64,000 nt of DNA, from the NCBI GenBank assembly GCA_010094025.1, contig ML991778.1, forward strand, positions 372,001 to 436,000, written 5' to 3'. Shown here in pieces: positions 1 to 11,725 of this stretch (its first letter is position 1; each line of letters begins with the position of its first letter). Position numbers and translations under genes: made by a program. The notes under the pieces are model-generated. The model worked only from the letters and a program-made list of their open reading frames with translations. It had not been told where the DNA came from and made no database searches. The stretch is from Viridothelium virens. Taxonomy: Eukaryota > Ascomycota > Dothideomycetes > Trypetheliales > Trypetheliaceae.

Positions 1-213
1 ATTGTCTTCTCCACGTAGTCTCGGACTGGTGAATTGCCGAACTTAATTTACTCCACCGTTATTTCCTTCACCCCCACTTTCCTCCCGCACAGTCACCAGA
101 ACGTTTTCATTTACACCATTCACCAGCCGAGCCACGGTTCACTTCTACCCTCCTACCAGCAAATTGTCAAAGAGCAGAGATCGGTTCCACGCTTCTAGCG
201 TGTAATAGGCGAG
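1..213. promoter_or_regulatory. Upstream region of the glycine-zipper gene
   Basis: This short stretch is pyrimidine-rich, as expected for a fungal promoter or 5' leader. It contains no open frame that looks coded. It presumably carries the transcription start of the gene at 214, but no specific factor site is clear. Confidence 0.3.
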
Positions 214-1951
214 ATGGCACAACTGGCTCTGCGGGCGTTTGCCTACGGTAAGTCTACCATACTTTCCTCTCGACGCAGGACACTAGACAAGGGACATGCT
301 TACCTTGATACCTACTTTTGCGTTGAATGATGCATTTGCTTGTGGGTGAAGGCTGACAGATGTGTGCCCTTCTGCAGGAGTCGATAAGATGCCCGATAGT
401 GCGTGGGACAGGATTCCTGGAGGCTACTTCCGAGACAAGGAAAAGAAGCGCCAAAAGGAGGAGGAGAAGCGACGTCAGCAACGCCAAGGTCGTCGGGCTC
501 GCAGTGACTCTCGGGGCCCAAAACGAAGCTCTTCTCACGACAGGCGTCACCACGATGACGACTACTATTCTGACGGTGGAGAAAATGCCCATTCCTATGG
601 CAAACGTCGTGAAGGATATTCGGCCCCGCGTGATTCGCGCGCTCTCGACCGTAATTCAGGACCAAGCCCGCCGCCACCTACCGATCCAACGCCGGGTATT
701 CCTCAACATGAAGCTGGGCACTATCCAGAACCTCCCAGCCACCCCCATGGGGCACAGCATTTCCAAAACCGTGGGAGTTATAACCAGAACAAGAATGTGA
801 ATCCTTCAGTGGCCCCAAATCAACATTACTTTCCACCGCCACCTATCCAGCCCATTCAAGAGCCCAGGCCACAGGTCCAGCCTCAATTCCAAAGCCCGGA
901 GTACCCTCAGACTAGTCAGAGTATGGAATATCATGCCCGCCCTAGTCAACCTCCTAAATCTGGTACGCCAGGGTACTCTTCAGGCTCCAGCAACACTCAA
1001 TACGCGACCCAGTATCCTTCGGTTCATCCCTCTCCAAATCCGTACGCCCAATATTCCGCTTCCCCTGCGAGCTTCGCTGCCAGGGGAACTTTTTCTCCAA
1101 CTCCTCCGTCATCGGCTTCTTCCGCCGGCCAGCGCTACCGGCCCCCGCATGTTCTTAACAGCGCTGCAACCGCTGGGCCCCATGATCGCGTCAATATGAA
1201 CGGCAGCCCCAACCAGCCCGCAGCACCTCCTCCCAGCTCCGCACCGCCTCGGGAACCATACATCCCCTATAACGACGCCGTGTATTACAACCAACCCGCT
1301 CAACAAGCCGCCGCCTACCGTAGCGCCTCCGTCAGCAGCGCCTCCGGCGGCTACACAAGCCGAGGCTCCCCACGCGGCTCCATCATCGGCGGTGTCAACG
1401 GTTCCAGACCGGGAAGTCTCGGTGCGCACAGCTACAGTTCATTGCCCCCTACTTCTCCTCATCGAGATGATGCTAACCCGCGCGATGGCAGATATGCCGC
1501 GCACTCACTCGCAGTCCCCGCCCTCGCGTCCCGGGACGGGCAGCGCGGGCGTTCCGCCTCCTCCGCCGTCCGCGGACGCGATCCCCAGCGCCGTGCCCAC
1601 AGTGCCGCGGATCCAGTCCTTCGGTCATCAGCCGCCGCCGAGCCCTCACGGTCGCGGCTCGCGGGGCTGAGCCAGAGGCTGGGCACTGATGAGAAGGCGT
1701 TGGGCGCGGGAGCGCTGGGGGCGGTGGTTGGCGGTGTGATTGGGCATGAGGCTGGCACTGGCGGGTTTTCAACACTCGCGGGATTGTTGATTGGAGGGGT
1801 GGGCGCCCATGCGTTGGAGCGGGGGCGGAGACGACGGAAGGGCGAGAGGGAGAGCAGGAGGGTGGTGGAGGATACTGAGCAGCAGCGGAATCTCGACGAT
1901 GAAAAGGCAGTAGGTGAGACAAGGGGAGGTGCAGAACCTCCTTCTGGTTAA
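214..1951 (+). CDS. Disordered, proline-rich protein with C-terminal glycine-zipper segment
   Basis: Two exons, 214-247 and 378-1951, separated by a 130-nt intron (gtaagt..ctgcag), give a 535-residue protein. The first exon supplies MAQLALRAFAYG and joins in frame to VDKMPDSAWDRIPGGYF, a short block typical of a fungal family of unknown role. Residues about 30-75 are very basic and charged; about 90-420 are Pro/Ser/Gln-rich and probably disordered. Residues about 452-491 form a glycine zipper (LGAGALGAVVGGVIGHEAG and LAGLLIGGVGAHALERG), the kind of paired hairpin called glycine-zipper 2TM, followed by a run of Arg/Lys and an acidic tail. The family is usually labelled hypothetical in fungi. 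Membrane association is inferred from the zipper. A model starting at the Met near 390 would drop the conserved N-terminal block, so the spliced start is preferred. Confidence 0.8.
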
Positions 1952-4294
1952 GCCTGCTTCTTCTGTTGTACTCCATTCCCTTCTGTGGTTCATCTCCCCT
2001 TGTCTTTTTCTTGTACCAATATACTTTCTCAACAGCTTGGTTGGGCTCTGCGGTGTTCTCCAGTTTCTACTATGGCCTTGCTTTTTGCTGTTGGCGACAT
2101 CATGAGCGTTCCGTTTCACTGCACCCTCAGGTTCGATTTACTCGTTCCTTCCTCTCCACTTTCTGACTTTCAACACTTGACCCCGATACGGCACAGCACG
2201 ACATCTGCACGAACTTTACGAATTAAGGTCACGACATCATATGGCTAAGATAGGGCATGGCTTTCTCCCTCTTTTGGGGGAACTGCAAGTTTCCCGAAAT
2301 CGGCATCGGCATGTATCATTATCTTGCACGGCGGTGGAAAGTACTCTCTACGGGTTTCCCACGGATGAATATGCTTTCACGAGTCTCCTTCCCCACTATT
2401 GTATATAGCTAGATTATGAGGTCAAATTGCATTTTGGTGGAATCTACAGTGACTCGAGTGACTCATCCATATCAATGCCATTCTAATAGCCTACTGACCC
2501 ACATAGCCGAAATTTGTTGAGTGCTTATTAGTTTTACGCAGCTGGAAGTGAGACAATCGACTTTCTGCGAAGAAAGAGCGATGACATATGAAGCTCATAT
2601 ATGGATGCCGCTTAAAAACGTGACCTTGATTGTACATAGTAGTGGAGAAGACATCGATGGAAACATATACATACGAGGCTGATGGAGATCTTTGAGCAAG
2701 GTCGGTGGAGGGTTACCACGTGAAATTTTCTGCACAGAATCAAATGCTTGATTCTCTTCAATCATGATAGTCATATTGGACAGACATGCATGCACCCATG
2801 GTTGATATTATTTTTAGCAAGATAGACAGTATTGGTAGCGGTGAGAGCGAAGCATGACACAGGGATTAATGCGTATCACGGTTGCCTATCGTATCAACAA
2901 GAGGAGTTAATACTTACGTAGATGCAGCAGCGAAGACCTCTATTTTCCGCGCGTCCACCATAACAGCGAACATCAACGAGCATGCCGTCGGTAAGATGGC
3001 AATACTCCAATTCAGAGGAAGCTGCTCTGGACGACGTCGGGGACAACTACTCTACAAAGCAAAGTGGCAGCATTGACGCTACCATTACCGTCGTAATAAA
3101 GAGTACAGCCATCGGAGTGAATTCGTTGTATTTAATCAATCCAGCCCCTAGATTATGGGAGACATTTCGCTGACAAAACTTGGGGCAAGGCTCTGTACCA
3201 TCTCTTGCAGAATCTGATCGTAGCTTAGGCTTCTCGCCTATAATCTCATGTAATTTTGGAACTGCGGTGTCGCAAACCATCTTAAGAGATAATCAGGAGC
3301 TTGAAGTGTCCTCACGTCACTTCGAAGCAACTTCCAGGGAATATAGGGTCATGCTGAAACGGAGCCTCCAGTCGTGACAGGGACGCCTGCATTAGGAGAG
3401 CGTACTCCTTTGCTCCGAGTCTTGGTCAACAAGTCGGTTTGTCAGCGAAACCCAGTCGTAGGGATAGTACTCCCACTCGGTATGCATCCCATTCCTTCTT
3501 ACACTTTCACGAAGATTTGACTCCATATGGACGGTCTTAGCCTACATGTACAGGAGGCTCCGCATGTTGAGAGTCTGGAAGCGACAAAGACGACAAGCTC
3601 GTTCTGCGCTCCTATCAACTGAGCAACATTGGAAAGCCTTCCAAAATGACCGCAAATTATTTCAACACCTAACTCAAATCCTCCTGCATATATTTTTAAC
3701 ATGGTAAGCATATGTCTAACATTCTTCTTGACTTGAGTGGATGTACTGGTCGGTTGGCCGCAATCCTGGAGGGTTAAGCGCCGGGCGAACTTGCATACAA
3801 GTTGCAGCTAGGCTACAACATGTGGCCGATTCCTCTGATGTGCTGGCTAGGGATATCGGCAAAAGCATGGGGTTCTCCTATACGGTGAAGAAGACGCAAT
3901 GCGCGTGCCATGTTGCTGCGCCCTACTGCTGTCTGCAAAGCATGGCGCAAATAAATGGCATTTGAGGTGTCTTGCAGCTGTCGTTCCTCTTGTGTGGGGA
4001 ATGCAGCAATCGTAGCCAGTCGTAAATAGCCTTTCCAGTCTCACTCAGCTCAGGAACGCTGGATAAACTTCAAGAGGTAGACATTATTTGTGCGGGAGGT
4101 GGAATAAGTACCAATTCGGTGCGGGGGAGATAAAACAATGGGTTGTATATGGTGCGGTTGATCATTCTCTCGCTGGTACTGACCGTTGCAGTTCGCAGTC
4201 TGCTCTCGACTTCAGCAGCCCCCATCGGTCTGAATCTTCTCGCCATTCTTCTTTTCGATCCATTTCAGCAGGCCGATTTGCCTGTCGCAATCCA
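1952..4294. other. Gene-free stretch
   Basis: About 2.3 kb with stops in all frames every few dozen codons. It holds the presumed 3' end of the glycine-zipper gene and the promoter of the retropepsin-like gene. A 63-codon plus-strand frame near 2982-3173 has mildly protein-like composition but no splice partners that I could find. No repeats or mobile element were seen. Confidence 0.4.
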
Positions 4295-5337
4295 ATGGGG
4301 ACGAACGTCAATATGACGCCAAGCTCTTCTTCTGCTCAGCAGAGCTTGCGGCAGCGCATGCCGGAATTCACAGCTAGCGAGCTTGAAGCAGCCATGCAAG
4401 ATCGCAAACGATATTTGCTGAATAGCTTCATTACTTCGGGAATAGCCCCGACTACAATGTACGAGGTTGACCCTCAGAAGATTGCTGCAGGAACGAGTTC
4501 TACGGCAGCAACTTCTCAATCATCCGTCGAAGCGGAGGAAAGCACTTTTACCGCATCCCGAACCGTGCAATGTAACCCTAATTCAGCAGACGGCACGCGA
4601 TCTGAGGTAAGGTGTTGGTCCCGATTGAGGCGAAGAATGGACAATTCACACATTGACAGTGCTGCGTGACTTACCAAGGACAGGGCTGCAAGGTCAACCA
4701 CGGGGCAACGCGATATGCCAAAGTAATGAACCAACGCACCGGCAATGCCCAGTGTATCGAAGTGAAAGAGGATACTGGAACTGATGTCAGCTGGGTATCT
4801 CCGCAGCTCGTGAGCTACTGTAATTTCTCCGCATTCGACGTCGTCGAGGAGAACCATTTCTTGGACTTTGGGGGAACCGTGTTTAAGGCAGAAAAGCGGG
4901 TCGAAATATCCTTCACGGGAAGATTGGAAAAGACTGGGAATACCGAATTCTTTGTGGCGCCCGACTTCTTTCCTTTCCACGGTCTCCTCGTCGGCAATCG
5001 ATTTCTCAACTCCTTTGGACATCCTCACAACGTTTTCCTACCAGAGCCAGATAAGACGCTTATTATGATGCAAAAGAAGGCAACGGTAAGCGAAAGGAGC
5101 TTTGAAAGCATGACGAGAAAGCAACTGACAGAATCCTGTCGCATCTAGGAAGCAGAGCACCAATTGGGTGAAGCAGGCCGAGCAGAAGCCGATAAGAAGG
5201 CCTCTGAATTGGAACAAGAATTGTTAGGGAAAACGCAGCAGCAAACTTCGAGCATCCATTCCTACCAAAGGGAGCAGAGTCAATTGACATCCACGCCATC
5301 CAGATCTGAAACACGGAGTAGCCGAGAACAGCATTGA
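4295..5337 (+). CDS. Retropepsin-like domain protein
   Basis: Three exons, 4295-4606, 4684-5085 and 5149-5337, with introns of 77 and 63 nt, encode 300 residues in one frame. Residues 1-104 are polar and include a helical stretch (TASELEAAMQDRKRYLLNSF). Residues 105-238 read as a single-lobe aspartic protease fold: KEDTGTDVSWVSP carries the DTG triad at 134-136, and GLLVGNRFL at about 204-212 matches the second conserved strand (usually hLLGxdhh). The last exon is Glu/Gln-rich and may form a coiled coil (about 239-270). It is a host-type gene: it has introns, and no reverse transcriptase, integrase or terminal repeats lie beside it. Whether it cuts proteins is unknown; the triad is intact. 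Ddi1-type proteases share the fold but have other domains. An upstream in-frame extension exists, but ATG 4295 is the first that gives a plausible N-terminus. Confidence 0.7.
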
Positions 5338-6620
5338 TGGCTGCACGGTTGATACGAGTCTATGGACGAATTGCTATAGAGCACATTGCAGTGATCAATA
5401 TGTTTCCATAAGCGTGCTCTCTGTAATATATGTCCAGGTATGCATTTTGTATCCCGTGGAATGAGGGCGAATGGAAGATTTTTCATCTCAAGTAAAATTT
5501 TAGAAGACGGCAACTCAGTGGTTCTTGGATGGACGATATGGTAGACCTGAATGTAAGCAAAGGCGTACATAAGAATGCAAAACTTAAAAGAGATCAAGGC
5601 CGAGTGATAGGATTGCTGCACATGCTCGAAGATGTGTCACTCGTGTCTGGCTGTGGTCAGTCTGGATTCCGGGAAAGTGTGGGCATGCGTGGCATGGTCC
5701 AGCTCTCGGCGCTCATCTCTCCAAGTTCAGAGGACTTCGTGTGCGATCATTCGTGGCTGTTCAGGTAAACAGGTGCATAATTACTTGCTATTTCTTACCA
5801 TCTAAATCCTAAATACCCAGGTGGACTATTTTCGCTTCCAGTGGCGGACTGATCGGTGACTGGGACCTGCAGAACTAATTAGTGGTAAAAAAAAAAGTGG
5901 TCGGAAGCGTTCGCACGATCTGGCAACTCAACACGGATCAGCCGTGTCTCCCCGTAAGCTTCCCAGTCCAGTCCCCACCTGGGGTGCTGGGGTGCTTGGG
6001 TCAGTGGCTTACGGTCCAGTTTCAAGGTGGCCAGAGCACCAGAGGCTGTTCCCCCAGACCAGCCCTCTGGAGCTTTCTACTGTGGGACCAGGGTGCAATC
6101 CTTCGCGCGCTACGCAGTACTCTAGTGCCAATCGTCGTGTGGTGGTGTGTTGGATCTCTATGTGCCTCTATATCGTATCGTGTCCCTGCTCTTTCGTTCC
6201 GTCATCCCGCCTCCATTTGGTGTTTAGGGCCGACTGCGAATCGCTGTGCTTATAAGTGCCATCAACACCGTGTGGGCTCCCAATGCTGCGAGGAAAATAA
6301 ATTAGCTCGCTCGACCTCACAATACCTTACAACGATTACACATAGCAGTCAATTTCTTGCGCTGCGGGGGACCAGCCTTTGAGACAGCCTTATCTACCTC
6401 AATTAGGAAATGTATGCATAGGGTCTTGTCCATTCCCTCGCGGTGTCAACATTGTATCAACGTTCTGACAGTGGCCTCAGTCTTCACAGGTGTCGCAAGT
6501 CATCGCAGAGAGCAAAGAGCCACGGCAAGAATCCATCGGCGGGCGAGCATGTTCAGGCGACGCCGAGCATGCACTTAGTGGCGTCGCGATACCCTCCTCA
6601 AGCATGATGAATCCGTAGGG
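5338..6620. other. Gene-free stretch
   Basis: About 1.3 kb. Overlapping open frames at 5882-6382 disagree with each other and resemble no family. A GC-rich stretch near 5960-6010 has local self-complementarity (cccagtcc / ctgggg words). Otherwise this is the promoter region of the gene at 6621. Confidence 0.35.
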
Positions 6621-7795
6621 ATGCCAACACCGCCGCAGAAAGTATTGGATAGCCGGAAGAACATGGCGGAGGATGCGCTACGAAGGGCATTGGAAAAAGG
6701 AACCACCTTTCAAGACCTTTACGATATAAGACGGTGTCTTCAGGACTCCGCGCAAGAATCTGGTCTTCCGAATGAATTTTTTGAGGTCCTTCAGGACAAA
6801 GACTACGCCAACCTGTACATCAAGCTCACCTCTCGTCGTGGCTTCACTCCACCTACCGGTCCATCTTTAGGCACAGGCGCAATCACCCCACCACGTAGCG
6901 CTTCCGGCTTAGACCAGTTCGAGCTGCCGCACGCAAGCTTGTCCAAAGGGGAAGAATTCCACAAGAGAGATAAAGAGGGGTTCATACCCCCGACTTATGA
7001 CGAAAGTGTAGGTTACCACGAGATTCAACTCACTGGAGGGACTTACTGATGGTTGTGTTTCACCCAGGCCAATCCATACAATGTCAAGGTCCACCATCCA
7101 AGCAGGGACCACATTGAAATGGTGACAGCAAGCCGCTGCAAAGAAGAGGAAAGTTTCATTTCTGATAAGGTTCTGGCGCGCAACAACCTCTCACTGCATC
7201 TGGATCGTGACAACACAATTAAATTGACCTGGAAGGAGCTCTCCGAGACCTCTGCTAAGACGCGTCGCACAAAGTTCAGACGAATTTCCGATAAAGACAT
7301 CCGAAATGACATTGCGATCGGACAGAATCTTGATAACTGTGGTGATGACGAGAGCAGTATATCCGATTCAATGCAGCAGCTTGCATTAGGTGTGTCCCCT
7401 TCGTTTTGCTCAACGGAATGGAAGCTGATGCGAGCGAAGTCTACGACGGAAGACCAACTCAGTCGGAGGAGGCCATGCCTCCAGAAATGATTCACAACGC
7501 CACGGACTTTTTTCTGAGCCTGCAATCAAAGTATACCCTCACGCGTAGGCGACAGTCGCAATCCGTCAACGATATGGTCCCCTGAGACAAGGACCAATGA
7601 TCAGCATTCAATGCATTTAGGAGCCGAATTAACCAGCCCAACTGTATTCAGCCATGGAGCTCAGACGGCCAAAACATGAACGTCGTTGAAAAGGCGTCTA
7701 CAGTCTCAGGTACTGCGGACGACTGGGCAGACATTTTGCGTCGGAGACTTGGGGCCAGAAAACACCATAAGCCTTGCGACTTGAAGTTGCTTTAA
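6621..7795 (+). CDS. Hypothetical protein, four exons
   Basis: I do not recognise this family. Four exons, 6621-7007, 7068-7389, 7440-7530 and 7621-7795, join in one frame to give 324 residues; introns are 60, 50 and 90 nt. The last exon reads in only one frame as a convincing protein end (WSSDGQNMNVVEK then GTADDWADILRRRLGARKHH), and only the chosen donors (gtgtgt at 7390, gtatac at 7531) bring it into phase with the earlier exons. The N-terminal 60 residues are helical and charged (MAEDALRRALEKGTTFQDLY), followed by a Pro/Ser linker and a basic segment (KTRRTKFRRISDKDI). No signal peptide or membrane segment is visible. The second intron is the least certain: without it the frame ends at 7490 and the protein would be about 270 residues. 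Confidence 0.6.
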
Positions 7796-9090
7796 GTCAT
7801 TGTACCTGTGACCGCTGAAAGCACGACACGAACTTGGCTTTAGTCCCCGGCGCCAAATAGCATGTCGCTCGACGAACATCTTTCAGGTGGCCGACCGATC
7901 GGAGCCTGTATGCTCTGTCGCGGAGCATCCTGAAGATGCAGGTTGTAGGTGGGAATGATCTGCGGTTCGCGGTGTGCGATGCTGGATCTCGTCCTGCCGA
8001 ATGCTTTGCGATCCGTTGAGCACATAGCTAAGTCTCGCTATGTCGGAGGAAACGAAGCTGAGATTCTGCAAAGTCTCATGCTCATCAATAAATCGTGGGA
8101 TATGTAAGTTGGTTGTAAACTCGAAAATGAAACTTGGGCTGACGGACTGTCATATATAGAGCGGTCCCTGCGTTACACGGAAGGTCTTAGACCTCCTTGG
8201 TGTAACATGACCTGCAAATTGCCGCTTCGAATGATAGGACAGACTACTTTATGTGTGAGACTTCGTTAGTGTGAACTGTACAGCTACCGAAAAATTGAGT
8301 TTACTAAGCCTGTGCGCTTGAATCATCGTGAGAAGTCATGGGCGCCATGAGTTTGCCACGTTGGAGGTCCGTGGCCCGTAATTACTAAAGGCAGTATCCT
8401 TTCCTCGGGTAAGCCTTTCATGTCATACTGCAACGATACCTAATTATTAGCTTCTACTTGCCCCATCCTGAGTTCGTAATCGTGTAGCTTACCCCCGGTG
8501 TGAGGTTCATTCTGCGATCCTTTATACTTTGGCCGTTCCTTGACTTGCCGAAATTAAGGTGGGAAGTATCCACGACACCGGACTCTTGCAGGAAATCTAA
8601 CTACAAGAATATCCCTCAGTCAGCATTAGATGGAAGAGGCTTGTGAATTCGTTGCTTCTCCGAGTGATGACCGCTGTGATAGTTTCTTCCTAATCTGCGT
8701 CTGAAGGATCTAGAGTAAGCGATGAACACAAGACTCTGCCTTTCCCAGCAGACAATGTTATGATGCAATTTCGATATCGCATACGTAACCCCTGTCTCCG
8801 TCTAACCGTAGGTGAATCCCCGATGTACTATCTAGCCTCTCAAAGAAGCAGATTCCCCCACGTCTGAAAGTGTCCTTCCCTCTCTACCGGTTCCGAAACA
8901 ATACTCTGCCCGCGCAGCTGCCGAACAATACCACGTCAAAGCATCATACTCTTTAATCTGTGTGGCGAAGTAGGAATACATGTCCTAGAAGGATAACGAG
9001 CTGGAGGCTACGGAAGCGCTTGTTCGAGGCCACGTTGATTTGCACTGCAGATCGTCGATCGTCCCACTGTAGGACGATGCGATAGTAGTT
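7796..9090. other. Gene-free stretch
   Basis: About 1.3 kb between the convergent genes at 6621 (plus) and 10544 (minus). Frames are short and I see no exon pair. Nothing else identifiable was found. Confidence 0.35.
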
Positions 9091-10544
9091 CTACTCTATG
9101 CCCAGGACTGACGCCGATCGAGGAAGGGGGTCGAGAGGCGGTAGCAGAAAATCGAGAGCAAAGGAGTCGCCAAGAGAGGGACGACGGAGGCGTTGTGGTG
9201 ATACTTGGCGCTGGTCTTCGTCTAATTCTTGGTCCTGCGCCTCTTCTCGTTTGGGTGGAGACGAAGACAGTACTTGCGCTGGTTTATGTTCCTGCGCTGA
9301 TGTTTCAAACTGACTCACATATTCCGTCTCCAGGGGAGGAAGAGCTTTCAGCGTTGGCCCTGGACTCACGCGATTACTCAAGCTATCTTCGGGCTTGATC
9401 TCCTCCTCTGATTCCCCTCGATCTTTCCGCATAGGGCCGGCGACCCCCGAGTCATCGAACAGAGTGGTGCCGTTGATCGTATCTTCGTGGTCATCATCAG
9501 TGATACTCTTGCGGTTTGGAGCTTTGTCAAGACCCGCGCTCGCCGGTCTCGAAGCCACGGTCATGTCGTCCTCGTTGCCACAAGGCTGCACCATCTTCCC
9601 TGCCTTCTTCTTTATTTCATCGACCACTACAGGATCAGAAGCCATTCCTTGATCGCTATTCGCTAATGACTTGTGGGAGTCCAGTGCCGATTCTCCAGTC
9701 CGCGCCATCAAGGCCATGTCTGTTGCACTCCTTTGCCCCCTCGGTCTCAAGCCAAAACCCCTCGAGCAAACCTTGTTATCGTACGATTTTCTGGCATATC
9801 TGGGGTCTGGAGAGCAAATTTGGAAACCTGAGTAGGAGTACCCTGAGTATGGACGGGACAGTGCCCGCAACGTGGTTGAGGCAGGATCACCTCCTGCTTC
9901 GAGGTACTCGCGACTACTCCACGTCGGTCGAACGACACGAGCTGTGCGAGGAAGAGATGTCAATCTCACACTCTGAGAGACGCTGAGGAAGCTGCCCGAG
10001 TAAGCTCGCCTATTCTGTTTCTGTGTAGAAGGTAGTGGGACGATGCTGGGTAAGTCCGGTCTGCTCGCATTTGGATTGGTGACATCGAGACAAGATGAGG
10101 CGAATGAGCCATCGTTAGGAACTCCGAGGCTTAACGAAAAGGTAGAGGAGGTGAAAAGATTATCCGGATCTTCGTCTTCAATTTTCGCTACTCGACGGAC
10201 ATTGCCGACCTTGAAGCAGGGCACTGTTTGTTGCTCGGATTTTGATCCAGTGACGGTTCTAGAGAACTTTGAGATACCAGTCCCAGGCCTGACCGTCGGC
10301 TTGCAAGGCTGAAGCAGCTCTGTGGCTTTAGTATCTAACAAGCAGAGCCAAGTGCACATTTTACGCAATGGAATGAACCCAGCGATTGTGAAATGAAGGT
10401 CGAAATTAAGACACATGCGAGAAACGAGAAGGAGTAGGCCTGGTAGCATTGATGATGTCTCCCACAGTTCAGGTGATTGCACCTACGCTTGGAGCAGTGC
10501 CTATTCATGGTACGTGCTGGCAAGAGCGGTATCGCACCTGCCAT
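9091..10544 (-). CDS. Hypothetical Ser-rich protein
   Basis: Family not recognised. The main exon is 9091-10439. A short first exon at 10487-10544 (ATG at 10544) can be joined through a 47-nt intron (gtaggt..taccag) in phase, giving 468 residues. Without that intron the first in-frame ATG is at 10449, giving 452 residues. Near the N-terminus there is a hydrophobic run (LLLLVSRMCL) and a second one further on (FTIAGFIPLRKMCTWLCLL), possibly a membrane anchor. The rest is Ser/Pro/charged and probably disordered: about residues 150-260 are Ser/Arg-rich and the last 200 are acidic with SPPKREEAQDQELDEDQ. No catalytic motif is seen. The reading frame stays open for over 1.3 kb on a strand with normal codon use, which is the main support for the gene. 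Confidence 0.55.
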
Positions 10545-11725
10545 TATTGATGGTGAAGATTATTACTGGTAGGTAGATCTACCTTCCTCCCAAAATGGCA
10601 CTCTGCTCGCGGCCTATGAGCCCACTTTGGTAGGCTACAACTTATTAGACTCTCCGAGGCGTATGATATGTCTTCGAGGAACGTTTGTCGAGCTTACGCA
10701 AAATCGATTCTCTGCTTCATTGGCAGTGATGCAAGCTGTACAAATCGATCGCTAGCCATTGGGGAAGAGCGCGAGGCAACCGTCGGCCGCTAAAGGTGTA
10801 TCACTGGCAACTCATGCTGCGCGCGGTCGTACTACTTCACAAGGTGAAGATTTTAGTGCGGTGCCCAAGATACTGAGAGGAATTAGAAAACAACTCCTGA
10901 ATGGGGAGGAAGTTTGAAATCTCCAAATGCGCAGGAAGCCTGCCGTTCGGGTTGGAAGTAGAGTACCTATCAGTTTGCGCGCCGTCTGTGATGATGCCTC
11001 ATGCCTATCTCGGACTTCAACGCAGTACGAAACTAGCTATAATCAAGCTCCTTATTTGAATGAGTGTTATTACAATATCCAACGCCCCCGAGGGTCTATC
11101 TGATTCTCCATGCAGACGTTATGCTTGTCGGGTTGTTCATAAATATCTTGTATTCGCTGTACATTACTGATATTGCACTACATGTAAAGCATAAGGTTAA
11201 AGTCCGAACTTTTTCGAGCGCATTACCAATTAATTAGCTAGTACCAATGATAGAATCTTACGTCAGACAATCTGTATATCCAATGGCCATGGCCGACATG
11301 AACACTACCTGAGTGAAAACGCCTTACTCTGGGATTGTCAGCTTCGAAGTCCAATGCAGATTATTGATGCGAAGTGCAATTGAATTAGAGACCGAAGCAG
11401 AACTTCAGCGCTGCAGTTGGGACAAGTTAGTCCTTTAGCATCATCCTAGAGGGAGATGCAGTCAGGTTCTGTTTGAAAAAGCTCATCCTAGGCAAGCATC
11501 CTATATGGATGTTGCTGTCGGTGAAATTGTTTTCGCATCTTGATTCAACTAAAGTACATGGGATCGAAGAGACCTGTGTAAAGAACCCACTCGTCTGAAG
11601 TCTCTCATTCTCATTCTGTGCTCATTCTCATTCTTTCTACATCGAAAGGAACGCCCACGCGACACGCTCGCAACACGAAGTCAAGAGCAGCTCGCAAGGG
11701 GCAGTCGGTGTGAATCAGTACCCAC
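10545..11725. other. Gene-free stretch
   Basis: About 1.2 kb between two minus-strand genes, so it holds the promoter of the Ser-rich gene and the 3' end of sub2. Stops are dense in all frames; nothing identifiable was found. Confidence 0.4.
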
